Positions 16,616-25,037 are shown, numbered from the stretch's first letter. The stretch is DNA of 64,000 bases from Geomonas diazotrophica (GCF_018919385.1 NZ_JAHLMF010000018.1:28829-92828); one strand, 5' to 3'. The notes: a model not told the origin generated them from the sequence alone. Made by a program: numbers and translations.

Positions 16616-19612
16616 TTATAAATCATTAGTTGCACACTGAGTGTTAAGCAATCGGAACAGCACGTCTGGCTCAGCGTTGCCGTAAATTTGTTTATTGTAT
16701 TTGGTCCAGAATTGAGAAGAAGTAGCATAATCACCCCGTGAAACCGATCCCAACATAGCAGAGGCCAAAACATACTTCATAGCACTTGGGGTCATTGAAT
16801 TGCCACTTTCAAGCAATTTTTTTGCAGTTGTTACCATTGCCAGTGAATCACGTTTACCTATTGCTTTGAATAAATGAACAAGTTTGTTAATGGATGGTGA
16901 AATTGAAGCAGTACAGGTACCTTTTTCGAGAGATTTCCAAATCGAATCCAGTTCATTCTGAGTTAGATAAGGAATCATCGCTATCGAAGTAACAAAAAGA
17001 CTACCTGCATATATGTACTGATTTTGCTCATCTATACAATTATTGAAAAGTTCTTTCACTAGTTTAGCTTGCCGCACGAAGTCATCTGGAATTTCACCAT
17101 ATTTTGGATCGAAACTTCCTTTTAAAAAAAAGTCTCTAATAGCCATTGCAGTAACAGCAGACTTACTTTCCAATAGGTAAGGTGATTTGCTTACATTAGT
17201 ATTTCCCCATTTTAAGTTTTGCCCATCGAGCATCTCCAGAACAGGAAGCCACATATGAGAGGTGCTAGTAAAATCCTTGGCAGTTAACCCCAAAAAACGG
17301 GTTCGTGCAGCATTTTGATCAAGTATTGGGTAATAATCAGAATTTGGGCGATTGGGGTAAGTTCCGAGCATTTTGGCAAGGACCTTTTTTGTACCGATCT
17401 TTCTGATGGCTATATCCTGAACGCCATTTACATGTACTCTCTGTAAAACCGAACTTATTGCAGGAATTTTAAAAATACTTGAGTCTATTTCTGGTAACGC
17501 CCCATTCTTTTTGGAAACGATTATCATATTTTGATCATCAGTTAAGTAAATTGCGAAATCGGAAAAGTTGGCTGAGACAGCCTTCAAGACAGTAGCAATT
17601 AGATCAGTATTAATTTCATACAATTGTATCCACTGAACAAATAATCCATCTTTGTTCATGTAATTTTTAATTATGTGATAGAATTCTTCAGAAAAAAGTC
17701 CTGCTATGCCACTTACCCAAGGATTAGACGGTTCTGAAACTATTAAGTCATATTTTTTGTTGTAGGTTGAGAAGAAAGTCTTGGCATCATCCACAAAAAT
17801 TTTGCTACGAGGGTCTGTGTAAACCAACTCGACCCTCGGCCTGAAATGTTTTGAAGCATCAATTATCCCTCTTTCGATTTCCACTGTATCGAGTTGAATT
17901 ATCCCTGGATTATAGAGAAGTGTTTGACTAGTAAGTCCTGATCCAAGGCCAATACAAGCAGCGGTTTTGATTTGAGGATTTAATGACATAGGTATGACTG
18001 CAGTTAAAATCATCGTTGTTTCGTCAGGTGTAGCTTCAAGACCTTTATACATCATGATTGACGCATCGGCCTTACCATTTGTTGTTAATGCAAATGAACC
18101 ATCACCGCTACTCAACATGCTGACCGTAGCGGTCTTTCCATCTTTGTGATAGATTATTTTATGATCTGCTTTGCTCAGTAGTTGTCCAAAACGATAAACA
18201 CCTGACGCCATATTTAAGTCATTAAGATGAACAAACAATAGAGTTGCCGCTATCGCACTAATGCCGAGTACCGAAACAACCGCCGGTTGCCGATAGTTCT
18301 TAAGTTCTTTAGCGATACTCCAGAACAGTGCAATTCCTAACACAATGTCAAGGCCTGCTCCGCAAGTGATCAGCCCCTTAAGTCCCAGCAATGGTAGTCC
18401 TAAGTGGATTGCGAAAAAGACTCCAGTAATTGCACCGATCGTGTTGGTGGCATAAACTGCACCAATACTTTTTTCGCCACATCCCTGTTTAATCAAAACA
18501 TATGTAATAAGTGGGAGTGTCATCCCAGCGCAGAAAGTGGTAGGAAGCATGATTGCCATAGCAATGACGCTACTGGAGAGATTAAAGAGTAAATAGCCGT
18601 TATCAGACTTGGGAATTGTTTTGACGATCCACTGCATAACCTCGAAGGTGTTTCCGTAAAACAGAAGTGTTGAAAGAGCAAGTAAGCCCATTACAACTTG
18701 TACTTTAGAGAGATACATAACAGGATTTACAACTTTATCAATGCACCTCTGAATCCATAATCCTCCAAATGCCAGGCCGAGAATAAAAGCACTCAGCATA
18801 AGCTCAAAGGCATGGGTCGATGTCCCAAGTACTAGACTCAACATTCTAATCCAACCAATTTCATATATGAATGAAGCTGCACCGGTCACAAATGATGCTA
18901 CAAGAAAAAAATTATACAATTTTGTGTTTTGATTTAGTGAGGACTCAACTAATATTTCTTCTTTGTCGCGACACTCAACTGATGGCATTTTACAAATAAG
19001 AGTCCATACAATTATGGCCAGGGAAATATTGATAAAGCCTGCAATACCCATAGTCCATGGCAAGCCTACAACTCTAATTAGTATGAAACCACTTACCAAA
19101 ACTCCAACCGCTGCACCAATACTGTTTGCAAAATAAAGCATGGCTATGGTCTTGCCGGGCCTGTTTGGAAAAAGTCTGAGAATGCCAGAACTCATCAGGG
19201 GAAAAGTCATTCCAAGCAACACTGACTGAGGGAGAATCATCAACGCTGAAAGCCCCCATTTGAAGACATTTATAAAAGCAGGAGTTCCTATCTGCGGAAT
19301 AATTTGAATGTAAGAGATGTCTATTGAGCGGGTGAATAGACCATGAAAAATAAATGCGCAAAAACCTATAATGCCCTCAGTAAGAGCATACCCTAACAAG
19401 AGATTTTTCCATTTTGTCGAATATCTACTGCAGGCCCACGAGCCAATGGCCATGCCTCCCATGAAGATGGCGAGTACTAAGGTCTGAGCATATGCTGCAT
19501 GCCCCAAAAACAGCTTCAAATAATGAGTCCAGATTGATTCATAAATGAGTCCTGAGAAACCAGACAATGAAAATACTAGGAAATAAATTGATCTAAGGTT
19601 GAATTTTAAAAT
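16616..19612 (-). CDS. Fused MFS-like membrane domain / spermidine synthase-like protein
   Basis: The N-terminal half is a polytopic membrane domain with many helices. It is followed by a spermidine-synthase-like Rossmann domain with the SAM-type loop CIGLGSGLTSQTL, VEIERGIIDA and VSEPSNPWVSGIAGL. Such fusions are common in Geobacter but their substrate is unknown. A conventional call starts at TTG 19567, which has no ribosome site and cuts the first helix. The frame continues upstream through LKFNLRSIYFLVFSLSGFSG to an ATT codon at 19610-19612, placed 6 bases after GGGAGG, so an AUU start is proposed (998 residues). The gene is markedly AT-rich and lies between two IS3 remnants, indicating acquisition by transfer. 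Confidence 0.8.
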   Translation of the reverse strand: MLKFNLRSIYFLVFSLSGFSGLIYESIWTHYLKLFLGHAAYAQTLVLAIFMGGMAIGSWACSRYSTKWKNLLLGYALTEGIIGFCAFIFHGLFTRSIDISYIQIIPQIGTPAFINVFKWGLSALMILPQSVLLGMTFPLMSSGILRLFPNRPGKTIAMLYFANSIGAAVGVLVSGFILIRVVGLPWTMGIAGFINISLAIIVWTLICKMPSVECRDKEEILVESSLNQNTKLYNFFLVASFVTGAASFIYEIGWIRMLSLVLGTSTHAFELMLSAFILGLAFGGLWIQRCIDKVVNPVMYLSKVQVVMGLLALSTLLFYGNTFEVMQWIVKTIPKSDNGYLLFNLSSSVIAMAIMLPTTFCAGMTLPLITYVLIKQGCGEKSIGAVYATNTIGAITGVFFAIHLGLPLLGLKGLITCGAGLDIVLGIALFWSIAKELKNYRQPAVVSVLGISAIAATLLFVHLNDLNMASGVYRFGQLLSKADHKIIYHKDGKTATVSMLSSGDGSFALTTNGKADASIMMYKGLEATPDETTMILTAVIPMSLNPQIKTAACIGLGSGLTSQTLLYNPGIIQLDTVEIERGIIDASKHFRPRVELVYTDPRSKIFVDDAKTFFSTYNKKYDLIVSEPSNPWVSGIAGLFSEEFYHIIKNYMNKDGLFVQWIQLYEINTDLIATVLKAVSANFSDFAIYLTDDQNMIIVSKKNGALPEIDSSIFKIPAISSVLQRVHVNGVQDIAIRKIGTKKVLAKMLGTYPNRPNSDYYPILDQNAARTRFLGLTAKDFTSTSHMWLPVLEMLDGQNLKWGNTNVSKSPYLLESKSAVTAMAIRDFFLKGSFDPKYGEIPDDFVRQAKLVKELFNNCIDEQNQYIYAGSLFVTSIAMIPYLTQNELDSIWKSLEKGTCTASISPSINKLVHLFKAIGKRDSLAMVTTAKKLLESGNSMTPSAMKYVLASAMLGSVSRGDYATSSQFWTKYNKQIYGNAEPDVLFRLLNTQCATNDL

Positions 19613-20033
19613 AATGCGCCTCCCAGAAGAGCATACTGTATATATTAAAATTTATTTTCCGACGGCTTGCAAGCCAGGCACATTCGAACCCTCATTAAAT
19701 CAAATGCATTCTTGAAAGCTTGTTCTGGCGCCTACAGCGGAAGCGCCTTTACTTGCAGTCTATGCTATAGAAATTCATTCTCTCACCCTACGAAGCCAAA
19801 CCAGAGGCATTCCCGCACCGCCCTTCATGAGTGCCTCGAATCGGGAGGGCAGTTCCAAAAAGAAACGTATACTATATAAAAATAATTTTCTATCCATTAA
19901 AGGCCACAAAAATTTAAAAACATTTTAATTTGCACCACTACTGACATTACAGAAGAATAAAATTAAAGTTAAATAATGTTTAATTCCATAATGTCGATCA
20001 GCCTCCAACTATACCCCACCTCCGGCACCCCCC
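19613..20033. other. AT-rich non-coding stretch upstream of the fusion gene
   Basis: No credible gene is seen. It contains the ribosome-binding GGGAGG of the minus-strand gene, a perfect 12-bp palindrome GGCTTGCAAGCC at 19664-19675 and AT-rich runs around 19870-19990. A run of nine C at about 20029 marks the edge with the second IS3 remnant. Confidence 0.4.
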
Positions 20034-20396
20034 CCCGGCGACAACGGTGCAACAGTGAAGGCTACCACAGTCCTTGCCATGCTTCATTGGCTCGGCATCA
20101 ATGATCTGGAGGAAGCGCGGCTCTGGGGAGCGCGATTCACCTACTGGTACAACTTTGAACACCACCACAGTGGGATCAAGCATGTAACGCCAGCTCAGCG
20201 CCATGCCGGGGAGGACGCTGAGATCCTCAGAGCTCGCCATGAGCTCTATACGCAGACGAGAGCAGCGAATCCACGGCGGTGGTCACGCTCTACCCGCGAC
20301 TGGGAGCCAGTGGCCGCAGTGACGCTCACTCCAGAACGCGAGGCGGTCGTCACCAACACCGCTATCGAAGCAAATAACACTCTCAACGTTGCATAA
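20034..20396 (+). pseudogene. IS3-family transposase OrfB remnant with internal deletion
   Basis: The frame reads GDNGATVKATTVLAMLHWLGI, which matches the segment after the second catalytic Asp of IS3-family OrfB. It then jumps directly to DLEEARLWGARFTYWYNFEH and the usual C-terminal part (HSGIKHVTPAQRH onward, ending RSTRDWEPV). The roughly 40 residues between, including the catalytic Glu, are missing. The N-terminal half is also absent. This element differs from the fragment at 15775-16425 and lies on the opposite strand, so the two do not represent ends of one IS copy. Confidence 0.8.
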
Positions 20397-20623
20397 TTCA
20401 GGCGACAACTACCTTGACACGCGCCGCCGGTCGGTCGGCATTCTTGAATCTTTTGACGCAGGGGGGAGAGGTGGACATTCCTGATTTTTAGACATTTGCA
20501 CTATCGCCAGATCAAATCTCAAAATCTCAAGAACGTCCCCCCCTGGCGTTTGACGGTTTGCGAAAGTATATGGTAACCTCTGACTGCTATGAAACCGCCA
20601 GTAATCATTTTAGGAGGCTTGCC

Positions 20624-20824
20624 ATGCTCTCTCTAAAAAAACTCGAAGCTGAGGTTGCCTCCCTTCCGGATAAGGAATTGCGCAAGTTCAGCCAATGGTT
20701 CGCACAATACGAGGCCGAACGGTGGGATCGGGCTTTGCAGGCAGACATTTCTTCGGGAAAACTTGATCATCTTGCCGATGAAGCACTAGCTCAATTTGCC
20801 TCCGGCAAATGCAAACCGCTATAA
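20624..20824 (+). CDS. Putative type II antitoxin
   Basis: This 66-residue protein (MLSLKKLEAEV start) is helical and charged, with LPDKELRKFSQWFAQYE in the middle and a C-terminal tail DEALAQFASGKCKPL of the kind that wraps around RelE/ParE-fold toxins. AGGAGG sits 6 bases before ATG 20624; the frame extends upstream but without initiation signals. Its last 16 bases overlap the downstream toxin gene, the usual translational coupling of toxin-antitoxin pairs. No DNA-binding fold is obvious by eye, so autoregulation is uncertain. Confidence 0.7.
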   Translation: MLSLKKLEAEVASLPDKELRKFSQWFAQYEAERWDRALQADISSGKLDHLADEALAQFASGKCKPL

Positions 20825-21075
20825 CGCAGCACACCTCTCCCGGCTTCTGGGATGGCTACGCCAAGTTGCCGTCCGAGGTTCGGGAACTCGCCGATGAAAA
20901 CTTCTCTCTTTTAAAGCGCACCCCCCGTCACCCTTCTTTACATTTCAAGCAAATTGGTCGCTTTTGGTCCGTCCGCGTCGGATTGCGGTACCGAGCCCTG
21001 GGAGTCTCAACTGCCGATGGCGTGCTCTGGTTTTGGATTGGCACCCACAAGGATTACGACCGTCTGCTCTCCTAA
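20809..21075 (+). CDS. RelE/ParE-fold toxin of type II toxin-antitoxin system
   Basis: The 88-residue product has the compact RelE/ParE pattern: an N-terminal helical segment (YAKLPSEVRELADENFSLL), then beta strands HFKQIGRFWSVRVGLRYRALG and a final VLWFWIGTHKDYDRLL. The GRFWSVRVGLRYR strand with two arginines and the C-terminal H-x-x-Y are typical of this superfamily. Such toxins cut ribosome-associated mRNA or poison gyrase; which applies cannot be told. It overlaps the antitoxin gene by 16 bases. It lies next to IS remnants and a minisatellite, a common setting for addiction modules in accessory DNA. Confidence 0.75.
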   Translation: MQTAITQHTSPGFWDGYAKLPSEVRELADENFSLLKRTPRHPSLHFKQIGRFWSVRVGLRYRALGVSTADGVLWFWIGTHKDYDRLLS

Positions 21076-21135
21076 GCCCCTAAACGCGTAAGTCCATCTA
21101 CGGAAGAGCGATGGGGGGAGGCTCGTGGGATGTTC

Positions 21136-21577
21136 GATGCGTCCGGTGACTTACTCGACGCGTCCGGTAACTCGCCCGACGCGTCCGGTGACTCACTCGA
21201 CGCGTTCGGTGACTCACTCGATGCGTTCGGTGACTCGTTCGACGCGTTCGGTGACTCGTTCGACGCGTTGGGTGACTCGTTCGACGCGTTCGGTGACTCG
21301 CTCGACGCGTTCGGTGACTTACTCGACGCGTTCGGTGACTCACTCGACGCGTTCGGTGACTCGTTCGACGCGTTCCGGTGACTCGCTCGACGCGTTCGGT
21401 GACTTACTCGACGCGTTCGGTGACTCGTTCGACGCGTTCGGTGACTCACTCGACGCGTCCGGTGACTTACTCGACGCGTTCGGTGACTCGCTCGACGGGT
21501 TCGGTGACTCACTCGACGCGTTCGGTGACTCGCTCGACGCGTCCGGTGGCTTACGCGACGTGTTCGGTGATCTATCA
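21136..21577. repeat. 21-bp minisatellite, about 21 tandem units
   Basis: The unit is GACGCGTTCGGTGACTCGCT plus C (21 bases), repeated head to tail with scattered substitutions, mostly at unit positions 8, 16, 18 and 19. One unit at about 21367-21388 has an extra C (22 bases), which breaks the otherwise open plus-strand frame that would read DAFGDSL/F heptapeptides. Each unit carries an ACGCGT site. No start site, signal or flanking domain supports a real protein, so it is listed as a repeat rather than a gene. The units differ most at both ends of the array. Confidence 0.93.
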
Positions 21578-21715
21578 GAGGCAGGCAACGGGAATGTGCA
21601 GGGGCGAACTACCCTGCTTTCGAGGCGGAGGGTCTGAAGGAAACAAAGTCAGGGGGGACCTTAGTCCCCCCATCCTTTTCTGCACTGCGGCTCTTGTGGC
21701 GGAACTTGGAGGGGA

Positions 21716-22126
21716 TCAAGCAGGGACACTGTCCTGGTCGTCGTGCGCTGCAGCAGCTTTCTTGGCCCTGGAGCGGCTCCTTCTTTCTTTGGCGAGATCG
21801 AACCCAGAAAGGATAAGGAGTTCAGGATTGCGCACCGCTGCCATTTCCAGCAGAGAGGCGATCTCATCAAGATACCCGACGAGTTCTTCCTGGAGGCGCT
21901 CGCGCTCAGCAATAGCCAGTTTGCCCCCCAGCATCGACTCGTGGTAAATCACGGCATATTTGTCCGACGCCTCGAGATACTCCTCTCGCAGTTTGGGATA
22001 CGCCGCCCAGAACCACGCCGGAATTTTGTTTATATCCAAGAGAGAGTTTTTGAATCTCTGGTTCAGGCCATGAAACTTCGTTGGCCCTATGGTCCGATAG
22101 TTTCGCAATATTCGGTGATATGCCAC
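21716..22126 (-). CDS. Conserved hypothetical helical protein (136 aa)
   Basis: I do not recognise a functional family. The product is mostly alpha-helical and basic, starting VAYHRILRNYRTIGPTKFH, with a central YHESMLGGKLAIAERERLQEE segment and a C-terminal lysine/arginine/alanine-rich tail. GTG at 22126 is preceded by AAGGAGG with 5-base spacing, better than the more upstream GTG at 22162. No signal peptide or membrane segment is seen. A decayed copy of the same gene lies at about 25090-25350 in the same orientation, on the other side of the ArsR operon. Confidence 0.7.
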   Translation of the reverse strand: MAYHRILRNYRTIGPTKFHGLNQRFKNSLLDINKIPAWFWAAYPKLREEYLEASDKYAVIYHESMLGGKLAIAERERLQEELVGYLDEIASLLEMAAVRNPELLILSGFDLAKERRSRSRAKKAAAAHDDQDSVPA

Positions 22127-22284
22127 CTTAACCTCCTTCCTTCGCGTCTGCGAAGGGGTCACGCTAAGTTAACAACCACCAACCTATCCGCCACGCACAA
22201 ATATATACAGCGTCGCACAAAGCTGCGCAACCCGGGTGGAGAAAAAAATAAAGCATCCTTGGTCGCGACAATGAAAACGGCGGT

Positions 22285-22971
22285 CTAGAAGGCCTGCAAA
22301 AGCAGGAAGATGCCCACAGCGGTAACCAGCGCCCCCGCTCCACGTTTGGTCCACGTGGAAAAAGCGACAACCCCCTTCGCCTTTATGAACGAGTCGACGA
22401 ACCCCGTGAAAGTCCCTGCTACGAGCATAAGGAGGCAGTGACCGACGGCATACGTGAACAGCAGCGCCATGCCATAGAGGAGCTCTCCCTTGGCGGCCAC
22501 CACGGTCAGAAGGATCACCAGGACCGGTGTCGCACAGGGCGATGAAACCACACCGAAGAATAGACCCAGGATAAACGCTCCCGGCATCCCTCCCCGACGC
22601 GGCCTGTAATCGAGGCCGGAAAACCAGCTCAACTCGTACAGCCCGAGGAGCTGCCCCCCCATGGTGACGGCCACCGCTGCTGCGGCCACGTACCACCATC
22701 CCCCCAGCGTGCCGAACATGGTGCCGAAGAGACCCGCAGCCGCGCCGAAGGCGGTGAACGTCAGCGACAGCCCCAGCACAAAAGCCAAAGAGTACCTGAA
22801 GGCACGCCCCCGGTCACCATCGGCGTACCCGCCGACGAAACCGACCACCAAGGGGATGGTCGCCAGCACGCACGGCGAGGCCGAGGACAGCACACCGGCC
22901 AGAAAGACCGCCCCGAAGGCGATCAGAGGGTAGGCGGCGATGATCTGTTCGGCGTTGTCGAGGAAACTCAC
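22285..22971 (-). CDS. CcdA/DsbD-type thiol-electron transmembrane protein
   Basis: The 228-residue protein has six predicted membrane helices. The two key cysteines are each next to a proline: Cys34 in SSASPCVLATIP and Cys146 in SSPCATPVLVI, the arrangement by which CcdA/DsbD proteins carry reducing equivalents from cytoplasmic thioredoxin across the membrane. Its ATG overlaps the stop of the preceding exported thioredoxin gene by four bases (ATGA), so the pair is translationally coupled and the thioredoxin is its likely periplasmic partner. It is the last gene of an operon that begins at arsR, so a role in metalloid or thiol stress is inferred. Confidence 0.85.
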   Translation of the reverse strand: MSFLDNAEQIIAAYPLIAFGAVFLAGVLSSASPCVLATIPLVVGFVGGYADGDRGRAFRYSLAFVLGLSLTFTAFGAAAGLFGTMFGTLGGWWYVAAAAVAVTMGGQLLGLYELSWFSGLDYRPRRGGMPGAFILGLFFGVVSSPCATPVLVILLTVVAAKGELLYGMALLFTYAVGHCLLMLVAGTFTGFVDSFIKAKGVVAFSTWTKRGAGALVTAVGIFLLLQAF

Positions 22972-23345
22972 CGCCCCCCCAGCGCGTTCAGTTCCCTGAC
23001 GAGATCCGCTTTTTCGAGTGCACCGACATGCCTTTTCACCTCGCGCCCTTTGGCGTCGAAGAATACCTGCGTCGGAATCATCTGGACCTTGAACCTTTCG
23101 GCGGCGGCGTTGTCGGCATGTACGTCGATGAACAGCACCGAGGCCTTCCCGCGGTATTTTGCCGCCAGATCCTCCAGGATCGGTGCCATCTTTTTGCAGG
23201 GGATGCAGGTGCGCGCCCCGAGGTCGATGACCGTGGGCTTACCGGAGGCGAGGGCATGGCGGATATCGGCGCCTGAGGCGGAGGGGAGCTCGGCATGGGC
23301 AGGAACGGCGATCAGCAGCGTGGCCGCGAAGAGCAGGCGCCTCAT
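22968..23345 (-). CDS. Exported thioredoxin-fold protein (CIPC)
   Basis: The 125-residue protein starts with a signal peptide ending about residue 18 (VPAHA). It has a CXXC active site Cys47-Ile-Pro-Cys50 (ARTCIPCKKM) and the cis-proline loop MIPTQVFFD. It should therefore be a periplasmic thiol-disulfide reductase fed by the CcdA-like protein encoded next. Start and stop overlap neighbours by four bases on both sides, indicating tight coupling with the small thioredoxin and CcdA-like genes. Confidence 0.85.
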   Translation of the reverse strand: MRRLLFAATLLIAVPAHAELPSASGADIRHALASGKPTVIDLGARTCIPCKKMAPILEDLAAKYRGKASVLFIDVHADNAAAERFKVQMIPTQVFFDAKGREVKRHVGALEKADLVRELNALGGR

Positions 23346-23572
23346 GCCAGCATCCCCATGATTTCCACTACTGACGCCACCTTGCCGGAGAACTTCACCT
23401 GGCCATCGATGACCAGTGCCGGAGTGCTCATGACCCCGTATCTCATGATCGTGGGGATATCCTCAACCTTCAGCACTTCCGCAGCGGTGCCGGTCTCCTC
23501 TACCGCCTTCTTGGTGTTCTCGTACAGGGTCTTGCATTTGGCGCATCCGGTCCCCAGGACTTCGATTTTCAT
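23342..23572 (-). CDS. Small thioredoxin-like redox-active disulfide protein (CAKC)
   Basis: This 76-residue protein is of the short glutaredoxin-like thioredoxin type also found in methanogens and deltaproteobacteria. It has the active site Cys10-Ala-Lys-Cys13 (GTGCAKCKTL) and the cis-proline segment VMSTPALVIDG. It has no signal peptide and is probably cytoplasmic. In many genomes this family is encoded directly beside an ArsP/DUF318 permease, as here (14-base gap), suggesting that it keeps the permease cysteines or its substrate reduced. Confidence 0.85.
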   Translation of the reverse strand: MKIEVLGTGCAKCKTLYENTKKAVEETGTAAEVLKVEDIPTIMRYGVMSTPALVIDGQVKFSGKVASVVEIMGMLA

Positions 23573-23586
23573 GCTCTTTCTCCTTT

Positions 23587-24534
23587 CTATAAAATTGCGT
23601 TGAACATATAACCTACGACCACGATCGCAGCAGCGACGATTCCGAAAAACGTGCAGAGAAGCCTTGTCTTCAAGACGTTCTTCAAGATGACGGCCTCAGG
23701 AAGGGAAAGGGCCGTAACCGCCATCATGAAAGCAAGCACCGTCCCCATGGGGAGCCCCTTCTCCATCAAGGCTTGGACCACAGGTATGATCCCCGCCGCG
23801 TTGCTGTACAGCGGAACGCCGATGAGTACCGCCATCGGCACAGCCAGGGGGTTGTCTCGACCTGCGTACCGGACCAGAAGATCCTCAGGGGCGTAGCCGT
23901 GAATGAAGGCTCCAAGGCCGATGCCGACGATCACGTAGGGCCAGATCTTCTTCAGCAGCCCTACCGTGTAGCCGCTGGCGTACTCGAGCTTTTCCCGAAA
24001 GGTCTGTTCCAGAAGCTCCGCCGACCCGACCTTGATCTCCCAGACATAGTCCTGGACGTGCCGCTCCATGCGGAGCCTGCCGATAACCATTCCGGCGACA
24101 ACCGCCACCGCGACGCCGGAGCCGATGTAGATGAGCGCGATCTTCCAGCCGAACAGCCCCCAGAGCATGATGAGCGCCACCTCGTTCACCATCGGAGAGG
24201 AGACGAGAAAGGAAAAGGTGACACCGAGCGGTATGCCGGATTCGACGAAGCCGATGAACAGGGGCACGGCCGAACAGGAACAAAAGGGGGTGACTATGCC
24301 CAAAAGGGCCGCAAGGACGTTGCCGACGTGCTCGCGTTTGTGGGACAGGATGCGCCGGGTACGCTCCGGGGAGAAGTAGGAGCGGATCACCGCCACGACA
24401 TAGACGATAGTGGTCAGCAGCAGGAATATCTTCATCGTGTCGTAGACGAAGAAATCCAGCGCCTCACCCAGGCGGCTCCCGGGGGCCATCCCGAAAACCC
24501 CGAAAACCAGATAATCAGCCAACGCCTTCAGCAT
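23587..24534 (-). CDS. ArsP/DUF318-family permease
   Basis: The 315-residue protein has about eight hydrophobic segments and the signature TPFCSCSAVPLFIGF, with Cys85 and Cys87 in a membrane helix. This is the hallmark of the DUF318 permease family, which includes ArsP, an exporter of trivalent organoarsenicals. A second conserved motif, GVPLYSNAAGIIPV, lies in the C-terminal half. The gene is downstream of arsR and upstream of thioredoxin genes. Substrate assignment is by context; other soft-metal or thiol-reactive substrates are possible. AAAGGAAA precedes the ATG. Confidence 0.83.
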   Translation of the reverse strand: MLKALADYLVFGVFGMAPGSRLGEALDFFVYDTMKIFLLLTTIVYVVAVIRSYFSPERTRRILSHKREHVGNVLAALLGIVTPFCSCSAVPLFIGFVESGIPLGVTFSFLVSSPMVNEVALIMLWGLFGWKIALIYIGSGVAVAVVAGMVIGRLRMERHVQDYVWEIKVGSAELLEQTFREKLEYASGYTVGLLKKIWPYVIVGIGLGAFIHGYAPEDLLVRYAGRDNPLAVPMAVLIGVPLYSNAAGIIPVVQALMEKGLPMGTVLAFMMAVTALSLPEAVILKNVLKTRLLCTFFGIVAAAIVVVGYMFNAIL

Positions 24535-24658
24535 CCCGCTTTCCTTTCTCTACGGGTCCATCAGTTCGGCGGCGCACCACGGTGCAGCCGAAGGGACCCA
24601 GTTCGCCACCCGGCCCCTCATCGCATCGCGTCGCAGGGACTCCATGAACGTTTCTTTT

Positions 24659-24676
24659 CATCCGAATGGACGGATG
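24659..24676. promoter_or_regulatory. Candidate ArsR operator 2 (arsR-permease gap)
   Basis: CATCCG and CGGATG form a perfect 6-bp inverted repeat with a 6-base spacer. The core ATCCG-N6-CGGAT matches the palindrome in the arsR promoter (ATCCG-N6-CGAAT), so both may bind the same regulator. Confidence 0.5.
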
Positions 24677-24692
24677 TCTATGACAAAAAAAA

Positions 24693-25031
24693 TCAGGCGC
24701 AGTGAGCGCCTTCGGCAAAGGAGGCGAGTCGCCTGATATCTTCCTCTACGACGGCGATGTCGGCCAAACGCTCTTTGAGCACCTCGGCGAGTTGCCGCTT
24801 AAGGTCGTTATCCGCGGAGACCATGTAAAAGATCCAGACCCCTTCCCTGCGGTCGTTCACCCATCCTGCGTTCTTTAGATAGGACAGATGCCTGGATACC
24901 GTCGATTGCGGAAGTTGCAGCGTTGCTGTGAGGTCGCAGACGCAGAGTTCTCCCGAGTTCAGAAGGAGTGCCAATATGCGGAGGCGGGTTTCATCCGCCA
25001 AGGCTCTGAAATATTGAACTGTGTTTTTCAT
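24693..25031 (-). CDS. arsR: ArsR-family metalloregulator
   Basis: The 112-residue winged-helix repressor has the classical arsenic-sensing motif ELCVCDL with Cys30 and Cys32, followed by the recognition helix region LPQSTVSRHLSYLKNAGWV. These are the features of ArsR repressors that release DNA on binding As(III) or Sb(III). It is the first gene of an operon with a permease, two thioredoxin-fold proteins and a CcdA-like protein. The promoter's -10 box ends six bases before the ATG, so the transcript may be leaderless; there is no ribosome-binding sequence. Confidence 0.9.
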   Translation of the reverse strand: MKNTVQYFRALADETRLRILALLLNSGELCVCDLTATLQLPQSTVSRHLSYLKNAGWVNDRREGVWIFYMVSADNDLKRQLAEVLKERLADIAVVEEDIRRLASFAEGAHCA

Positions 25032-25037
25032 GCCGGC

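Noticed and set aside
21136..21577. Possible CRISPR array
   Set aside because: The units are directly adjacent with no unique spacers, and no cas gene is nearby.
21072..21637. Long open frames on both strands of the 21-bp array (SHRTRR and DAFGDS peptides)
   Set aside because: They arise because the repeat unit is a multiple of three. No ribosome site, flanking domain or consistent frame supports a gene.
24515..24718. 67-codon frame between arsR and the permease gene
   Set aside because: No ribosome site; it spans the operator-like palindrome and the arsR stop.
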